The notes beneath the pieces are model-generated. The model was not told where the DNA came from. It ran no database searches and saw only the letters and a program-made list of their open reading frames with translations. From Ephemerocybe angulata (Eukaryota > Basidiomycota > Agaricomycetes > Agaricales > Psathyrellaceae), in contig JAACJK010000001.1 of NCBI GenBank assembly GCA_013368325.1, forward strand, positions 3,472,001 through 3,536,000: a DNA stretch of 64,000 nt, written 5' to 3'. Of this stretch, positions 21,985-34,046 are shown one piece after another; within the stretch, counting starts at the first letter, position 1, and each line of letters opens with the position of its first letter. The position numbers and the translations under genes are program-made.

Positions 21985-22781
21985 ATGTCAATGGAGCTCT
22001 TCCTCGCAGACGGCAGCGATGTCTGTGCCACCTTCTTTCGCACCGAAGATGATGAGCCACTGTACCGGACGGAGATCTCAGATGACGACAAGATCACTTT
22101 TGTCAAATTTCCCCTTGGACAAGGCGCTAAGATCGACTCTGAGAAGTGTATGTAGTTTCATGGTATATCAAAATATCCCGCACGTACGCTAACACGTCCA
22201 CTCTTCCTGCCTAGACGAAGGCAATCTCAAGCATGTATCCGGCTATGAGATGGCTACTATCACCCTTCATTCTTCTCACCCCGACGTATTTGAGGTATAC
22301 GGGGAGAAGTTCACAAATGAGGACCTCTTGGAGAAGGTCGGACTACCAGGCTGGTTTGGGAGGTACGCATCCTGCTCGTCGATTCCATAACAGGGGTCTA
22401 AACCAACTACAGAGATCGGCTCTGGACCGGGCCTGATGGACTCGAGTACCGCTGGCAAATGCATGCTGATAGGACCGAGGTACGAACCTTTCATTACTCT
22501 CTTCTGGATTAGACTCATATGTTCTGCGATCCCACCAGTTGGTTCTTAACGAAGAAGACAAAACAGTTGTGGCCCGGTTCAACGAAGAGCATACCGGGAT
22601 GTTCGGGTTCAACGAAGCTTGTCCACCATCTCTTGAGATTTTTGGAGAGGATCTCTCTGAGGAACTTATCGACTGGATTGTGATTCTCTATGTTTACATG
22701 GAGGACCATCGCCTCGATGTGAAGGAGGACCAGGACGAGTTTTCGAGGGCGAACCGCAAACTTGCCAGAAAGTTTAGGTAG
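21985..22781 (+). CDS. DUF6593 domain protein A
   Basis: Four exons (21985-22147, 22215-22362, 22413-22479, 22539-22781) join to give 206 residues. The DUF6593 pattern is clear: a polar N-terminal strand region ending FPLGQGAKI, the WTGPDGLEYRWQM block spanning exon 3, LNEEDKTVVARF, PPSLEIFGEDLSEELIDWIVILYVYMEDHR and a basic end. The domain is widespread in basidiomycetes and has no known function. Intron positions and phases equal those of genes B and C, but the sequence is more diverged, so A is the older copy. A second Met two codons downstream could be the start. Confidence 0.88.
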
Positions 22782-23582
22782 ATGCTGGAGAGCGAGTGCG
22801 GTCATGATACCTGTGCATGTTCAGTACAAACTTTTGCTTCTCCATGATTGGCTATTTCTGTTTCCAGACACAGAAATTCCGAGAACCTCGGGACATTCAG
22901 ACTAGCGCCCGTCGCCCAAAATGGGATCATACATACTGTCTTCAAAGTTCACGCCTTCCCAATTCAACTTAGGCTCAGTCCCGATATCCCTGGTGTTTTC
23001 AATGAGCCTCATACCAATTTGTGGAGGTTATAAGATGATACTAAAGCTCGCATCGCGGAGCGTAGCTTCGAGTCGGACCACAAGCAGTCCGACTGTGTCA
23101 AGGCGATGCAGACTTAGCACGATCGCGCATTGTAGGAAGAGGGCCTTGGCACTTGCATGATGTTTCATCGCCTGAGTTTTCCCGGCGGGCGCTGGCTTGG
23201 CGCAATGAGCGCGCAGGGCAGCTTGGCTCTGTTATGTACTAGGCCCTGTGGCGTCAGTGATTATCGTGTCGCTGTGCGACAGCGGCGAACGTCGAACCCC
23301 GACATTGAACTTTGTCGATCTCTTGAATTTAGGCAGAGACTTAGAGTGAACGTAGAGCAAACGCCGTTTGCAGGCATTGCATGTTTTAGTTGTGCTCCTG
23401 TCTACCTATAGCTCTCCGGTAATTGTGCCCTCAAACCTCAGGCTTATTCCGAGTCCTCGTTATGATCATAAAGATCCCAGGATGTCCGGGCTCAATCCGG
23501 CGGGCGCCTCTCCCCGGGGATCATCAAGTTTCAACCGTCGTATCCTTTGATGGGAGGGAGGGCGCCGCACTTCGATCGCCCT
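22782..23582. other. Spacer between DUF6593 genes A and B
   Basis: No gene is supported. The last 150 bases hold the promoter block shared with gene C (see findings). Confidence 0.4.
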
Positions 23583-23588
23583 TATAAA
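23583..23588 (+). promoter_or_regulatory. TATA box of DUF6593 gene B
   Basis: TATAAA lies 79 bases before the ATG. It is preceded by a G-rich block (gatgggagggagggcgccgc) that has a close counterpart upstream of gene C. Confidence 0.6.
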
Positions 23589-23661
23589 GGTCAAGAAAAC
23601 ACCTTCGAGGCTATCTCACCACCCTTCCCCCGTTGAACACGTCTCCCACTCCCTGGCAATT

Positions 23662-24472
23662 ATGAAGTTTATACTCGCAGACGGCAGCTCCCCTTTCTCG
23701 ACCTTCTTTCGAACGGAAGACGATCAACCGGTGTACCGCACTGGAGTCATTGCGAAGAACAAGCTCTCGGGTGGTAGCACGGTGGAGATACATAAGATTC
23801 CTCTGGGACAAGGTGCAAAGATCAAGCCTGACCAAAGTACGTCTTTCTGAGACTCGTGTGCCTTTGTGCAGTCCTTTGATGGCAATATTTTCCACCATCA
23901 GGTTCGGGCGATCTCTGGAACGTAAAGGCTCACGAGTTGGCCACATTCAAGATTCGCACCTTTCATCCGGATGAGTTCGAGGTCAATGGGCAAGCATTTA
24001 CAGAGAAGGAGTTTTTCAGAGAAAGTGGATTCGGATGGTATGGCAGGTGAGGATTCAGGATTGTGTCGATTCGCATCGTGGGGCTAAGCCTTCCTGATAC
24101 TAGTGATCGCATATGGGCTGGCCCCGACGGCAGAGAATACCGATGGAAGATGGGCGGTAGCAAACCCGAGGTATCTCACCCACCGCACATATTTGGTGTT
24201 CTGTTCTGATACCTCGCCAGCTGTACCTTAACGACGAAGAGAAAACGCTGGTCGCCAAGTTTCATCGCGAACACTCAGGCTTCCTTGGGATTAACGAGAA
24301 ATGCCCACCATCCCTCGAAGTATTCGGAGGGCCCCACCCAGAGGCGCTCGTGGATATGATCGTCATTACTTTTGTTTACATGGAGAAGAATCGCGCGGAC
24401 AGGGAAGAAGATGCAAACGCCGTGGCGAAAAAGGGTCTAAAGAGTAATATTAAGGACCTTGCGAAATCGTAA
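23662..24472 (+). CDS. DUF6593 domain protein B
   Basis: Four exons (23662-23836, 23902-24046, 24104-24170, 24221-24472) give 212 residues. Key blocks are FFRTEDDQPVYRTGVIAKN, SGDLWNVKAHELATFKI, WAGPDGREYRWKM, LYLNDEEKTLVAKFHREHSG and ALVDMIVITFVYMEKNRADRE. It is very close to gene C over exons, introns, promoter and 3' flank, so the pair is a recent segmental duplication. There is no signal peptide or membrane span. The function is unknown. Confidence 0.9.
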
Positions 24473-25767
24473 GGTCATCCTCGGATATTGGGGTTGCTCT
24501 ACTTACCGGTATGACCGCGACGCCCAAGTTAAGCGCCCGTGTTACTCTATTAGTTCACCGGAGGATGCCAAATTCCGTTTGTATTCTATATCATCACCTC
24601 ATCGCAAAGTAACATCTATTGACACGCGGTCTCAGAGCCGCTCTCCACCGTTCTTGGGCTTTGTTCAACTGCCAGTCGCAATCTGGTAAGTTTGGCAGAG
24701 AATAGTATGTAAGTAGAAAATATATTGTTTCGGGTCTATTTCCAAGGTCTAAAAGGTGTGCAATCATGCGTAGGATACATAAGGCCATTGGTAACAGCCA
24801 GAATCCTGACCCTCGGAGGTGTGGGCAAGGCAACATAGGTTACCAAATACACACCTCTGTAACGCAACGGGCGCTTAACTCGCGGCCGAGCTTCAAAGTT
24901 CAAACTGAGATTACTGAGGCTGACTTGGAGGTCGGCACTTCCTTAAAACTGTACAGAAGTTGAAATTGAGTTGTTCTTCAAATAATGCATCGGCTTTAAA
25001 GCAGAGCTTCCTGGGTACATGTCCGCCGCCGAGTGGAATGACTTCCCACAATCTTCCACTTTGGACATTCATGCATGGACAAGATATGCGCTCAAAAGAA
25101 GGAGGATAAATGTTAAGTTGGCCAGCCTGCAGCAGGGTACAACTCATAAAGGCAGGATAGAAATATTGGTGCAGTTAATGCTTAGTACCGGCAAAGTGCA
25201 AGGGCGAGAATGGCTGTAAATATGGACGGGTTCGGGCAATAGGGCAACGGGGTATAATACGTAAGGGCGGTACTTGGTATCAGACAAAGAGGGAAATATG
25301 ACGAGACAGAAGACTTGATAGAAATCAATCAGGATTCTTCCGGGCGCTGAGTGCTCAGGGCTGCTCCGCTCTTCCGTGCACTCGACCCTGTGACCCTGTG
25401 GCGGTAAATAGACATCATATCATGGACGACAGACATTGCGCCCTGAAATACTTTGTGTTTGTCAATCGCAGCACTTAAGTTAATTCGGACCACTACGTTC
25501 TTCTTGTGCTCATTGTGCTCTTGTCATCGTCCCACTCCAACCTCCAGATCTACCTATAGTCGGGCTCAATGAGTCCGGGCGCCTCGCCCTGCTCTCCTTG
25601 GGGACCATCAACCACTGGTTCCGTTGATGCGTTAAATAATGATGGGAGCAGGGGCGGCGCCACTCGAATGCCCTGATAAATACTGGTCAATGAATCGTCC
25701 TCAGGGCTATTTCACCATCCTTCCACCATCCTCCGTTTCTCTCGAGCACGTCTCTCACTCTCCAGTT
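24473..25767. other. Spacer with duplicated flanks
   Basis: The first 200 bases match the 3' flank of gene C, and about 25550-25767 matches the promoter of gene B. A near inverted pair around the GTTAAGCGCCCGT motif lies at about 24518-24540 and 24860-24882. No gene was recognised. Confidence 0.5.
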
Positions 25768-26582
25768 ATGAAGTTCATACTCGCAGATGACAGTACCCCG
25801 TTCTCTACCTTCTTTCGAACTGAAGATGACCAGCCGGCATATCGCACTGGGGTCATCGCGAAGAACAGGCTCTCGGGTGGTAGCACAGTGACGATACATA
25901 AGCTACCTCTTGGACAAGGTGCTAAAATCAAGCCTGAGCAAAGTACGTTTTCTGAGATTGGTGTATTCTTGTTCAACCTTTTGATATCACCATTTTCTGC
26001 AATCAGGCTCGGGCGATCTCTGGAACGTAAAGGCTCACGAGCTGGCCACATTCAAGATACGCGGCTGGCATCCTGATGAGTTTGAGGTCAATGGAAAAGC
26101 CTTTACGGAGAAGGAGTTCTTTAAAAAAAGTGGACTTGGCTGGTATGGCAGGTGAGGGCCCCGAAACCGTGTCTATTCACTTCGTGGGACCAACCCTTCC
26201 TCGAACCAGGGATCGCATATGGGCTGGCCCCGACGGTGGAGAGTATCGATGGAAGATGGGTGATAGCAAACCAGAGGTACCTCATCTACTGCATTGTGCA
26301 CATATTTGGTGATCTGTTCTGATACCTCTCCAGCTGTACCTCAACGACAAAGAGAAGACACTAGTCGCCAAGTTTCATCGCGAACATTCAGGATTCCTTG
26401 GGATTCACGAAAAGCGTCCAGCTTGCCTCGAGATTTTTGGCGGGCCCCACCCGGAAGCGCTTGTGGACATGATTGTCATCACTTTTGTATACATGGAGAA
26501 GAACCGCGCCGACAGGGAGGAACAGTCAAAAAAGATGGCGAGAGGTAATTTAAAGACAGGGGTTGAGAATTTTGTGGGCTAG
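25768..26582 (+). CDS. DUF6593 domain protein C
   Basis: Four exons (25768-25942, 26007-26151, 26210-26276, 26334-26582) give 211 residues. Exon lengths 1-3 (175, 145 and 67 bases) are identical to gene B. The protein differs by scattered substitutions, for example WHPDEFEVNGKAF and SGFLGIHEKRPACLEIFGG, and has a short basic tail. All splice sites are canonical, so it appears functional. The function is unknown. Confidence 0.9.
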
Positions 26583-26931
26583 TACTGTCATTCCCATATC
26601 CCGAGGTTGAGATGACACTACTATCCTGTACTACGGCGCATCGTGCACCAACTGGCGCGACACCCAGGTTAAGCGCCCGTTGTCACTCTATAAGATCGCC
26701 GGAAGAGATAGTAGAACTCCGTTTGTATTCCGTATCGTCCCCTCGCCGAAATGTAGCATCTACATTCACGTGGTCTCCGAGCCGCTCTCTGCCGCTATTC
26801 GACTTTGCCAGAGCTGTTCCATCTAGGAGACCTGCTGGTGAAGTTGATCAACCAAAGAGTCTCTTTCGATTATACTGCAACTTAGTAGGCCAAGCAGAGA
26901 TAATCAGTGTCGTACCTGAAGGTCGGCTCCA
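26583..26931. other. 3' flank of gene C
   Basis: This stretch is similar to the 3' flank of gene B, including the GTTAAGCGCCCGT motif at 26669. No gene is present. Confidence 0.5.
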
Positions 26932-28450
26932 CTAGATCGTATAGTGAAAGCCGGGAGTCTCCTCGTTGACGGACTTGCCTTCCTCGCGGACGCTGGCTGA
27001 AAACCCAACTGTTCACGCCCAGCAGAATGAGCATGGCGAACTGACACGCCATGGTGGCCCATATACCAGTAATATACCTACAAGCAGATTAGACGCGTGA
27101 GGGAGAATGCGAAGAGTAAACCACAACGTACTTAGGGAAATCCTCCTGTCGGTAGACTAGAGTCGCAAATATTCCACCTACCCATCCGAAGGGGATGACG
27201 ACGGCAGTAGAGACGAAGCGCTTACTGTGCGAGGCGATGTTGTTTGCGTTCTAGTCAGGCCAAACGTCAAGACCGTTATGACACAACCGAGGTCACAATA
27301 GGCTTACAAGGCGAGGACAGCGGGACACTTCCCGACGCGCCCATGGTCACAAAGAACAGGCCAAGGTAGCGTGCCCCGTTCGCTTTCCTGTATCCAGTCG
27401 CGAGAAGCCCAATCATGGTGATGACGGTTTCGTCTTGTCGGCGAGCCAGGCGAAGAAAAAGCAGGATACGGCCTACAGGTTGGGTATGATTAGGAATATG
27501 TCCATTGACCAAGTTGGTGGTAGGTAGGCGTACCGCTGCGACATAGGGGGGAGTTGTAAGGAGCAACGCTTCCTTGACGTCAAAACCCGTCGACGTGAGT
27601 AGCATCGTAATGAAAAACTCGATCGCGCACGCTGGAGTCGTCGGGGCCATATTTAAACATGATTGCTAAAACACAAGCGTCGTTCACTCACGCTACTTCT
27701 CTGAAGGAATGGGTAGAACTCACCAAACGACCATACCTGACAAGTGCTTCAGAATCTTTCTTCCCGTGATTGGATCGGGGACACTATCATTCCTATCCGC
27801 CACGATGCGGTCCAACACCATCTTAGTTTGCTCGGTCGTCAGAAACCTGTCCTTATCAGGAAAATCGGGAGCGAGGATCCAGGTGAGGAGGCCGAGAACG
27901 ACGGTAAAGATACCCTCGATGACGAAGATCCACTGCCAAGCCATTGAGCCCTCCCCGGCGTGTGACATTTAGCATCTGGATCCCATAGGTGAGAATCGAG
28001 GAGCCTCCAAGGACGGATCGAGATGAGGTAGAAGCCAGCCAAACGTTTGTTGGACTTCGTCCCGTTTGTACCATGTGGTGACAATGAATGCTAACGCAGG
28101 GAAGAAACCACTGAGACCGTATGGGTGCTTTCGAGGCACCTCCGGGTGTGATACTGACTTCAGCCACTGGGAAGGTATCGTGGACAAGACCTGGCTCTCT
28201 AGCGGCCCATCTGGAGTTTTTCGTCCGAAGCTTGAAAGTGGCTCTTCATTAGATGGAAGTATCGGGGGCCTTCTGGGGTAGAAGAGCTCCAAGTAAGGCT
28301 TTGAACTGTGTTGGGGCTTGGCCGAGGCCCATTGAAGGTAGATAGGTAGGCAAAGGAGGCAAGGGCGGAGAACATTGTGGAGGGGAACAAACCTGGTCAG
28401 TGTCCGATACACCCGGAGAGGACGCGCTGCTTGGTTTGCATGTGGCATGT
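26932..28450 (-). pseudogene. MFS transporter pseudogene (Dal5/anion-cation symporter type)
   Basis: Recognisable minus-strand segments run in order: SMGLGQ-PTQFKALLGALL, GLSGFFPALAFIVTTWYKRDE, WQWIFVIEGIFTVVLGLLTW then APDFPDKDRFLTTEQTKMV, ITMLLTSTGFDVKEALLLTTPPYVAA, FFFAWLADKTK, GLLATGYRKANGARYLGLFF, NANNIASHSKRFVSTAVVIPFGWV, and the end of the last membrane helix. These belong to fungal anion:cation symporters (allantoate or nicotinate permease-like). Frames break after ADKTK (missing segment), after GASGSVP and again near the C terminus, and the N terminus is not readable. So this is a dead gene. Confidence 0.8.
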
Positions 28451-29127
28451 TTGGCGGCAAAGGGTGGGCATAACATCATGGTCTGGACCCGAGCGCTGAG
28501 CGCTTGTTCGAAATTCGTCGATGACATTCGACCGTTACTCGGTAAGTACACCACCTATCTCAGTGCTTGGATGTAACACAAGGAAGGCCATGTCCATAGT
28601 CTCACTTTTGGACCTTGGTCCAATCTGTCCCGTCTCTTTCCCAGCAACTCTCACGAGGTTACCTATCTCCGAGAGCATGCCAACATTCTTCTCGTTGCGC
28701 ATGACCCTGAATCCGAGGCCTCACGAATTCTCGTCGCATATCTCGAAGTTCCTTAGGCCTATGACTGCTTCGTCAGGCGATGTTATCTTTTGGGTGCGCG
28801 GGGACGATTTTGCTTAGAACTCACGAGGCTCCTTTCACGACGCGTTACGATATCTGGTCCATGCCCAATGAACAGCCAGCTGTCCATGCTCAAGAGTCAA
28901 GACTCACGAGTCCTGAGGGCAAATTCTTGGCAAATTCCTTTCCGTCACTCCGCAATACATTCTAACTGCCAGCGTTCGGATCCACCGAGCACCCTGTCTT
29001 GCCATGTCATAACCTGCCAAGCCTTCAGAATGCATACAAATCCAAAAGGTGGCGCTTGTTCCAATTGGTTTCCGCCTTTTCCATCCCTCCTTTCAACTTT
29101 GTCTTCCCCGCTCTCAAATCCTCCCCA
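28451..29127. other. No gene recognised; promoter of CE4 copy 2
   Basis: Short open frames without character. The last 60 bases are a C/T-rich leader before the ATG at 29128. Confidence 0.4.
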
Positions 29128-30476
29128 ATGGCTCGTCTTGCCTACTTCCTTTCCTTTTTACTCCTGACTGTCACTACAACCGCCTACGCTGATCCAAGCC
29201 CAGCCGCCGAGGAGCCTGCTTATGTCGAGCTGGCGGGAAGGGCGCCAGCGCAGGTCATCACCAAGTGCACGGTGCCCAATACTGCCGCTTTGACCTTCGT
29301 GCGTCGCCACTTTCTATTTATAAGTTTTTCCGCTGACTATCGCTTTGGTAGGATGACGGTCCTTACTGGTTCATGAGGGAAGTCATTCGTCAACTCGAAG
29401 CCGCAAATGGAAAAGCTACCTTTTTCGTCAGTACGTACCCCACAAGATATACCGCAGGGTTCCAAGTTCGCTGCTGATGCCTGGCCTTTCGTAGACGGTA
29501 ACAACTGTGAGTGGACCAAACTGGATTAGCAACGAAATCGTCTAACGAAGGGATGGCAATCTAGGGGCCTGCATCTACAACACTGAGCTTTCCGGGAATA
29601 TCCGCTACGCGTTCGAGCGTGGACACCAAGTCGCCTCGCATACTTGGGCGCACAAGGACTTGACGACCTTGACATGGGATCAGAGTAAGTCCATGAACTG
29701 TTCATAGATGACTACACAGTATACGCGATCTAACACCTTCCCCCTCCTCAGTCCACGACGAGATGTGGCGTGTCGAACGTACGTGACTAGCACCATCTCC
29801 ACGTCAAAGTGTGTCTGACCGTGACCCTTCCCGAAATTCAGAGGCGATCACCCGTATTACAGGCGCCGTTCCAGCTTTCATGCGTCCTCGTCAGTTCTTT
29901 CTTCGCCTCGTTGCCCTCGTACCGTACCAGTACTGAACGTCAACTTCAGCCTACGGTAACCAGAACCAGCTCGTGCGTGACGCCTCTGGTGCGCGTAACC
30001 AGACCATTGTCCTGTGGGACGTCGAGTATGTAACCCGTTTCATTCCTCACATTTCTCACAATCTCAATCCCTTCGCTTTCCCGTAGCTCTGGTGACAGCA
30101 CTGGTGCCAGCGTTGACCAGCAAAAGGCTACCTACGACGCGGTGGTGAAGCGCCGGCCGAGTACCATCCTCTCTCTCCAGCACGAGGTTCAATGTACGTC
30201 TCATTCCGCTATCCCGTACCAATGCATGACGCTTACGCGGTGGTCAACGCGCGTCGCGTTATAGGGAAAAACGTATACGAGACCCTCCCATACGTTATCA
30301 GCAAGCTCAAAGGTGCTGGATACAAGTTCGTCACTGTCGCCGACTGCCTTGGCCGATCCAAATATCAGCGGGTCGGCCCGGCTGAGGCTCGGAATGTGAG
30401 CTGTCTTCGTCAAGCTCTTCTATTCGCGCAGCCGTTGACGTGTCTCCTCTCGTTCTAGGCTAATTGGAAGTGCTAA
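29128..30476 (+). CDS. CE4 polysaccharide (chitin) deacetylase, copy 2
   Basis: Ten exons (29128-29298, 29352-29430, 29495-29506, 29565-29684, 29752-29778, 29842-29889, 29950-30025, 30087-30193, 30265-30395, 30459-30476) join in frame to give 262 residues. A signal peptide is clear (MARLAYFLSFLLLTVTTTAYA). CE4 motifs are TFDDGP at residues 56-61, SHTWAH, RPPYG, WDVDSGD and LQHE, as in copy 1. The enzyme is predicted to be secreted and act on chitin or chitosan of the wall, which in fungi matters for wall remodelling and masking. Exons 3 (12 bases) and 10 (18 bases) match copy 1 exactly in length. All splice sites are canonical. Confidence 0.9.
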
Positions 30477-31151
30477 AGTGCTCGAACGCGTATCTTCAGA
30501 CCCCTCCCTTGTCAAACCTCGAAGACATTCTCTTTATCAAATATGGACTAGGAACTCCCTCACTGATTTACTGTCGCTACCCGATATGGACCTCTAGTTC
30601 TCAGCCGGTTTCTCTCAACGGACATGGGCGATCTCAATTATGACTCCTGACTGATTGTATATCCTCTCGCAGTAATTGATTCGATGGATGAAGAGTAGCC
30701 TGAACCATGCTTAAGCTCAGAATGAACAGGTATCGCTCCTAAGGGCGGAGAAGCTCGCGTTTGCTGTACCTTCGACTAACGATGTCTGCTAAGTAGCCCG
30801 CATCCAGAACGTGAAAGAGCGTGCAGTGCTCTGGGCAATCCTGCAGGGGTCAATTTCGTGGGTCCGATTGGACACACTCCCTTTTCAGAGGCTGACTTGC
30901 TTGCGATGATAGGATTTCATTTTGCCTCGTCCATTCCTCTACACGGCCTGTACTAGACTGGCTGAGGGCTAGTCTTGAGCATGGAGGAAGGGGCTGGCAC
31001 TGGGCTGGAATACGTCGCGAACTATATGAACGAGAGCCTGCACCACCGTTTTGGACGTGAAATCGCCGCCGCGCTCTTGTGCCCCGGCTTTCCTTCTCAA
31101 CAACCACTGACCCTTTCCCGCACTAACCTGTATTGCATACTCATTCTTGTC
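30477..31151. other. Spacer between CE4 copies 2 and 3
   Basis: No supported gene. An open frame from 30975 runs in phase into the start of CE4 copy 3, but its upstream part lacks coding character. Confidence 0.4.
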
Positions 31152-32581
31152 ATGGTTCACCGCATCGCTTCTCTATTATGTGTCGCCCTTGGAGTCGTCA
31201 TCCAGGCCAACGCTGCTTCCCCCAGCGCTTCTTCATTTGACAAGCGGCAGGCTGGAAAGCTGATTACTAGATGTACCGTCCCTAATACTGTTGGGATGTC
31301 ATTCGTACGCCCTTTGCTCAGGCTCCTGAGCGCTCTACCCCAAAATTCTGACCACAACTCACCCAGGACGACAGGCCATACATTTATACGTGGGTTCTCG
31401 ACTGTGTCATTTCGTCAATCTATGGAACTCACGGCTCATGTCTGGCAGTAAGGCCATCGTCGACACGTTGATGGCTAATAATGCCGCTACGTTCTTCTAA
31501 GGGATCCAGGTCGCTTCCTCCAGTCAGTGTGATATGGTTAATTTATCGGCGCTTCCACAGATGGAAACAACTGTGTGTCGCGACCCTCGGCTCGAACTGG
31601 TACTAATAGTAATATGGATTAACTCCTCCTTCTTGACTCGTAGATGGTTGCATCTACAACGACGGGCCGGCTAGTCGCGTTAAATATGCATATGATGGCG
31701 GTATGCATATCGCTTCGCATACCTGGAGTCACGGAGATTTGGCTTCCATGGATCGTGCTACGCGTGAGCTATCCTCTCACTCATCTTCCTGTGCGTTCAA
31801 AATGCTAATTCGGGCCCAGTAAATATCGAGATGGCGCGTGTTGAAGGCATGTAACGAGGCCTGGCGGTGAACAACCCTTGCTGATGGCGTGGCTTTATTA
31901 AAAATGGCGTTGACGAAGATTATCGGAGTTGTCCCAGCGTTCATGCGACCTCGTGAGCGGATTTCACCTGCAGCTGCTTCACCAAAATGGGGCGCTGAAT
32001 GAGCCGTGCCACATTACAGCCTATGGATCGTATAACGACTTGGTTCTAGATGTGTCCCGACAGCGAGGACAGGCGGTGGTCCTATGGGACTTTGAGTACG
32101 TCCGGCTTTTCTGGAAGAGAATTTGGCTAATTATCGATTGAATTTCTTTTAGCTCGGAAGACTCGAGAGGAGCGACCCCCGAGGAATCAATTCAGATTTA
32201 TCAGGATGCCATTAATGAACACCCCACCGAAATTATGGCCTTGAACCACGAGACTTACGGTACGCAATCTTTTAATCCGGGTGTACCGCTATCAACTCAA
32301 TCAATATTACCTCGCTATCCCCTTCAGCCACGACTGCGTAAGTCCTCGATGCCCCACGATAATATGGATACACTAACACGCTGTCCAGGAAACAAGTTCT
32401 GCCTGCGATTCTGCCTAAGCTCCTGCCTGCGATCCTCCCTAAACTCAACGCTGCCGGGTATCGGGTAGTTGATGACCAGCGTGTGGTCGCACCTTCTCAG
32501 AGAGACGTACGTCGTGCACCATATATTTGATTAGCAGTCTAGATCTCGCTTCCTCTACCACAGTCGACTTGGAAATGCTGA
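31152..32581 (+). pseudogene. CE4 deacetylase, damaged copy 3
   Basis: The order of blocks follows copies 1 and 2: signal peptide (MVHRIASLLCVALGVVIQANA), CTVPNTVGMSF, then DDRP where the others have DDGP, a TFFY block, GCIYNDGPASRVKYAYDGG, SHTWSHGD, RPPYGSYNDLVL, WDFDSED, LNHETY and a final 18-base exon ending WKC-stop. Damage: the donor after the TFFY block (about 31498) is lost and gives a stop; the acceptor before ALTKI (about 31904) lacks AG; the region before the last exon has a small internal duplication (LPAILPKLLPAILPKL) and lacks the ECLG-PY segment. It is probably non-functional, though recently so. Confidence 0.75.
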
Positions 32582-32819
32582 GCATGTGCTGTTTTGCGGC
32601 AGCTAGCTTGACTAACCAGAACGACACGGAACGACTGCTTTCTAGAGAGATGACGTTACGACTTAGGTACCGCGATGAATATAGTGGACAATCTGAAAGG
32701 CGCAGGTCTGGACAGACTTTTGTATTCATTTGTATATCTATGGTATAGGAAGTCGATAGATGAATTTAGGCGCCCATGGGCATTTCCGACACGGAGAGGG
32801 GAGGGGAGGCGGACGTCAT

Positions 32820-32906
32820 GGTTCTATAGTGTAGTGGTCATCACTCGAGATTCTGATCGGACCTCCGAATCTTCTCGAAACCCAGGTTCGAACCCTGGTA
32901 GGACCT
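32820..32906 (+). tRNA. tRNA-Gln(CTG) with 15-base intron
   Basis: Structure is as for the 5509 copy. The anticodon CTG is at 32853-32855 and the intron is 32857-32871. It lies 239 bases after CE4 copy 3 and 550 bases before another tRNA-Gln. Confidence 0.93.
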
Positions 32907-33456
32907 CAGACGCTCTTTTTGCTGGACCGAAGGCTACATGTATATAGATTTGGTACCGTGCTAGCAACTTACACAGATCTTAGGATCTGTATTCCCTTTT
33001 ACCTCTTGTGTAAAGTGTACATGAACGCCGAGCGGATCTGATTCAGAGTTTTGTTGAAAGAATAGATTAGTCTGAACATCAAGACTCCTACTGGATCCAG
33101 CAGCTCACACAGAGGGTCAAGAATGGAGACTCCAGTTAATTAGGGTGGCCTACAATATACCAGGGTATATATCTCATCGGCGGCTAGGTTCTGCTCAGTT
33201 TACCAAAAGTCGGACACGTATTCTGACTCAAGGATACCCTGGTCCCTGGATGACTGTGTCGTAGGACTTTCTCTTGTAGATAGTGGGCCACCAAGCGGAC
33301 GAAGGTGCGAGAGCAAACCGGTCAACTGTTTCCGCTCAGGGTGGGACCTGCTCAAAGGTCGTTAGCTCGCTGGCTCAGGGAGTCGGACTAGCTGTCGAAC
33401 GGGGGGCCACAAGAACGTCCAGACGACAAGGGATGGAGGTCTATCCAAGCGTACAA
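32907..33456. other. Spacer between two tRNA-Gln genes
   Basis: No gene is supported. Confidence 0.4.
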
Positions 33457-33538
33457 GGTTCTATAGTGTAGTGGTTATCACTCGAGATTCTGATCGTATC
33501 AAATTCTCGAAACCCAGGTTCGATCCCTGGTAGGACCT
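33457..33538 (+). tRNA. tRNA-Gln(CTG) with 10-base intron
   Basis: The anticodon CTG is at 33490-33492 and the intron is 33494-33503. The T loop reads TTCGATC where the other four copies have TTCGAAC. It lies 509 bases upstream of the F-box gene at 34047. Confidence 0.93.
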
Positions 33539-34046
33539 TCGATTGCTGTTTTTGCCTCACATTCATCCTGATTCCTACAAGTACACAGGGCACTAATAGC
33601 TATAATACAGCTACTGCAGAGCAAGGTTTAGTCACCTGGACACCAGTCTTCACCCTTTGAATCGATATCAATGCACAACCTCTGTGGCTCTCGACGGTCG
33701 AATACTGTATGTTTCCTTGACTGTGCGACGCACACTGACAGAATAGGGTTTTGCGGCGGCCAGCCTATTGGGGGACTAGATCCCGTGAAAGAGTATTGAA
33801 CGACTTTATTCCATTGCTCTAATAGCCTTTTGACTCGCTTTGCCAGCGAATCAAGGGCTCAAGGAGGCCATTGAAGGTATACACGACCGAGCGCTTAAGT
33901 CGACCGTTATGGAGCTGCGTGGGAAAGATTCGGTGAAACCCGCACAAACACCGAAGCGCCCATTGTTCGAGGGCCCTCTATATTTGATCGCGGAGCTGTG
34001 CTCAACTTGAACTTCAACCGTCATCGTCTTTCCTTCCCGCTCCCCA
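33539..34046. other. Upstream region of F-box gene 2
   Basis: The last 110 bases, beginning aaacaccgaagcgcccattg, closely match the region before the F-box copy at 45454, including ctatat and atttgatcgcggagc. This is a shared promoter. Confidence 0.6.

Noticed and set aside
32675..32947. Open frames containing WFYSVVVITRDSD (also near 44880 and 13300)
   Set aside because: This peptide is a translation of the tRNA-Gln gene sequence, not a protein.
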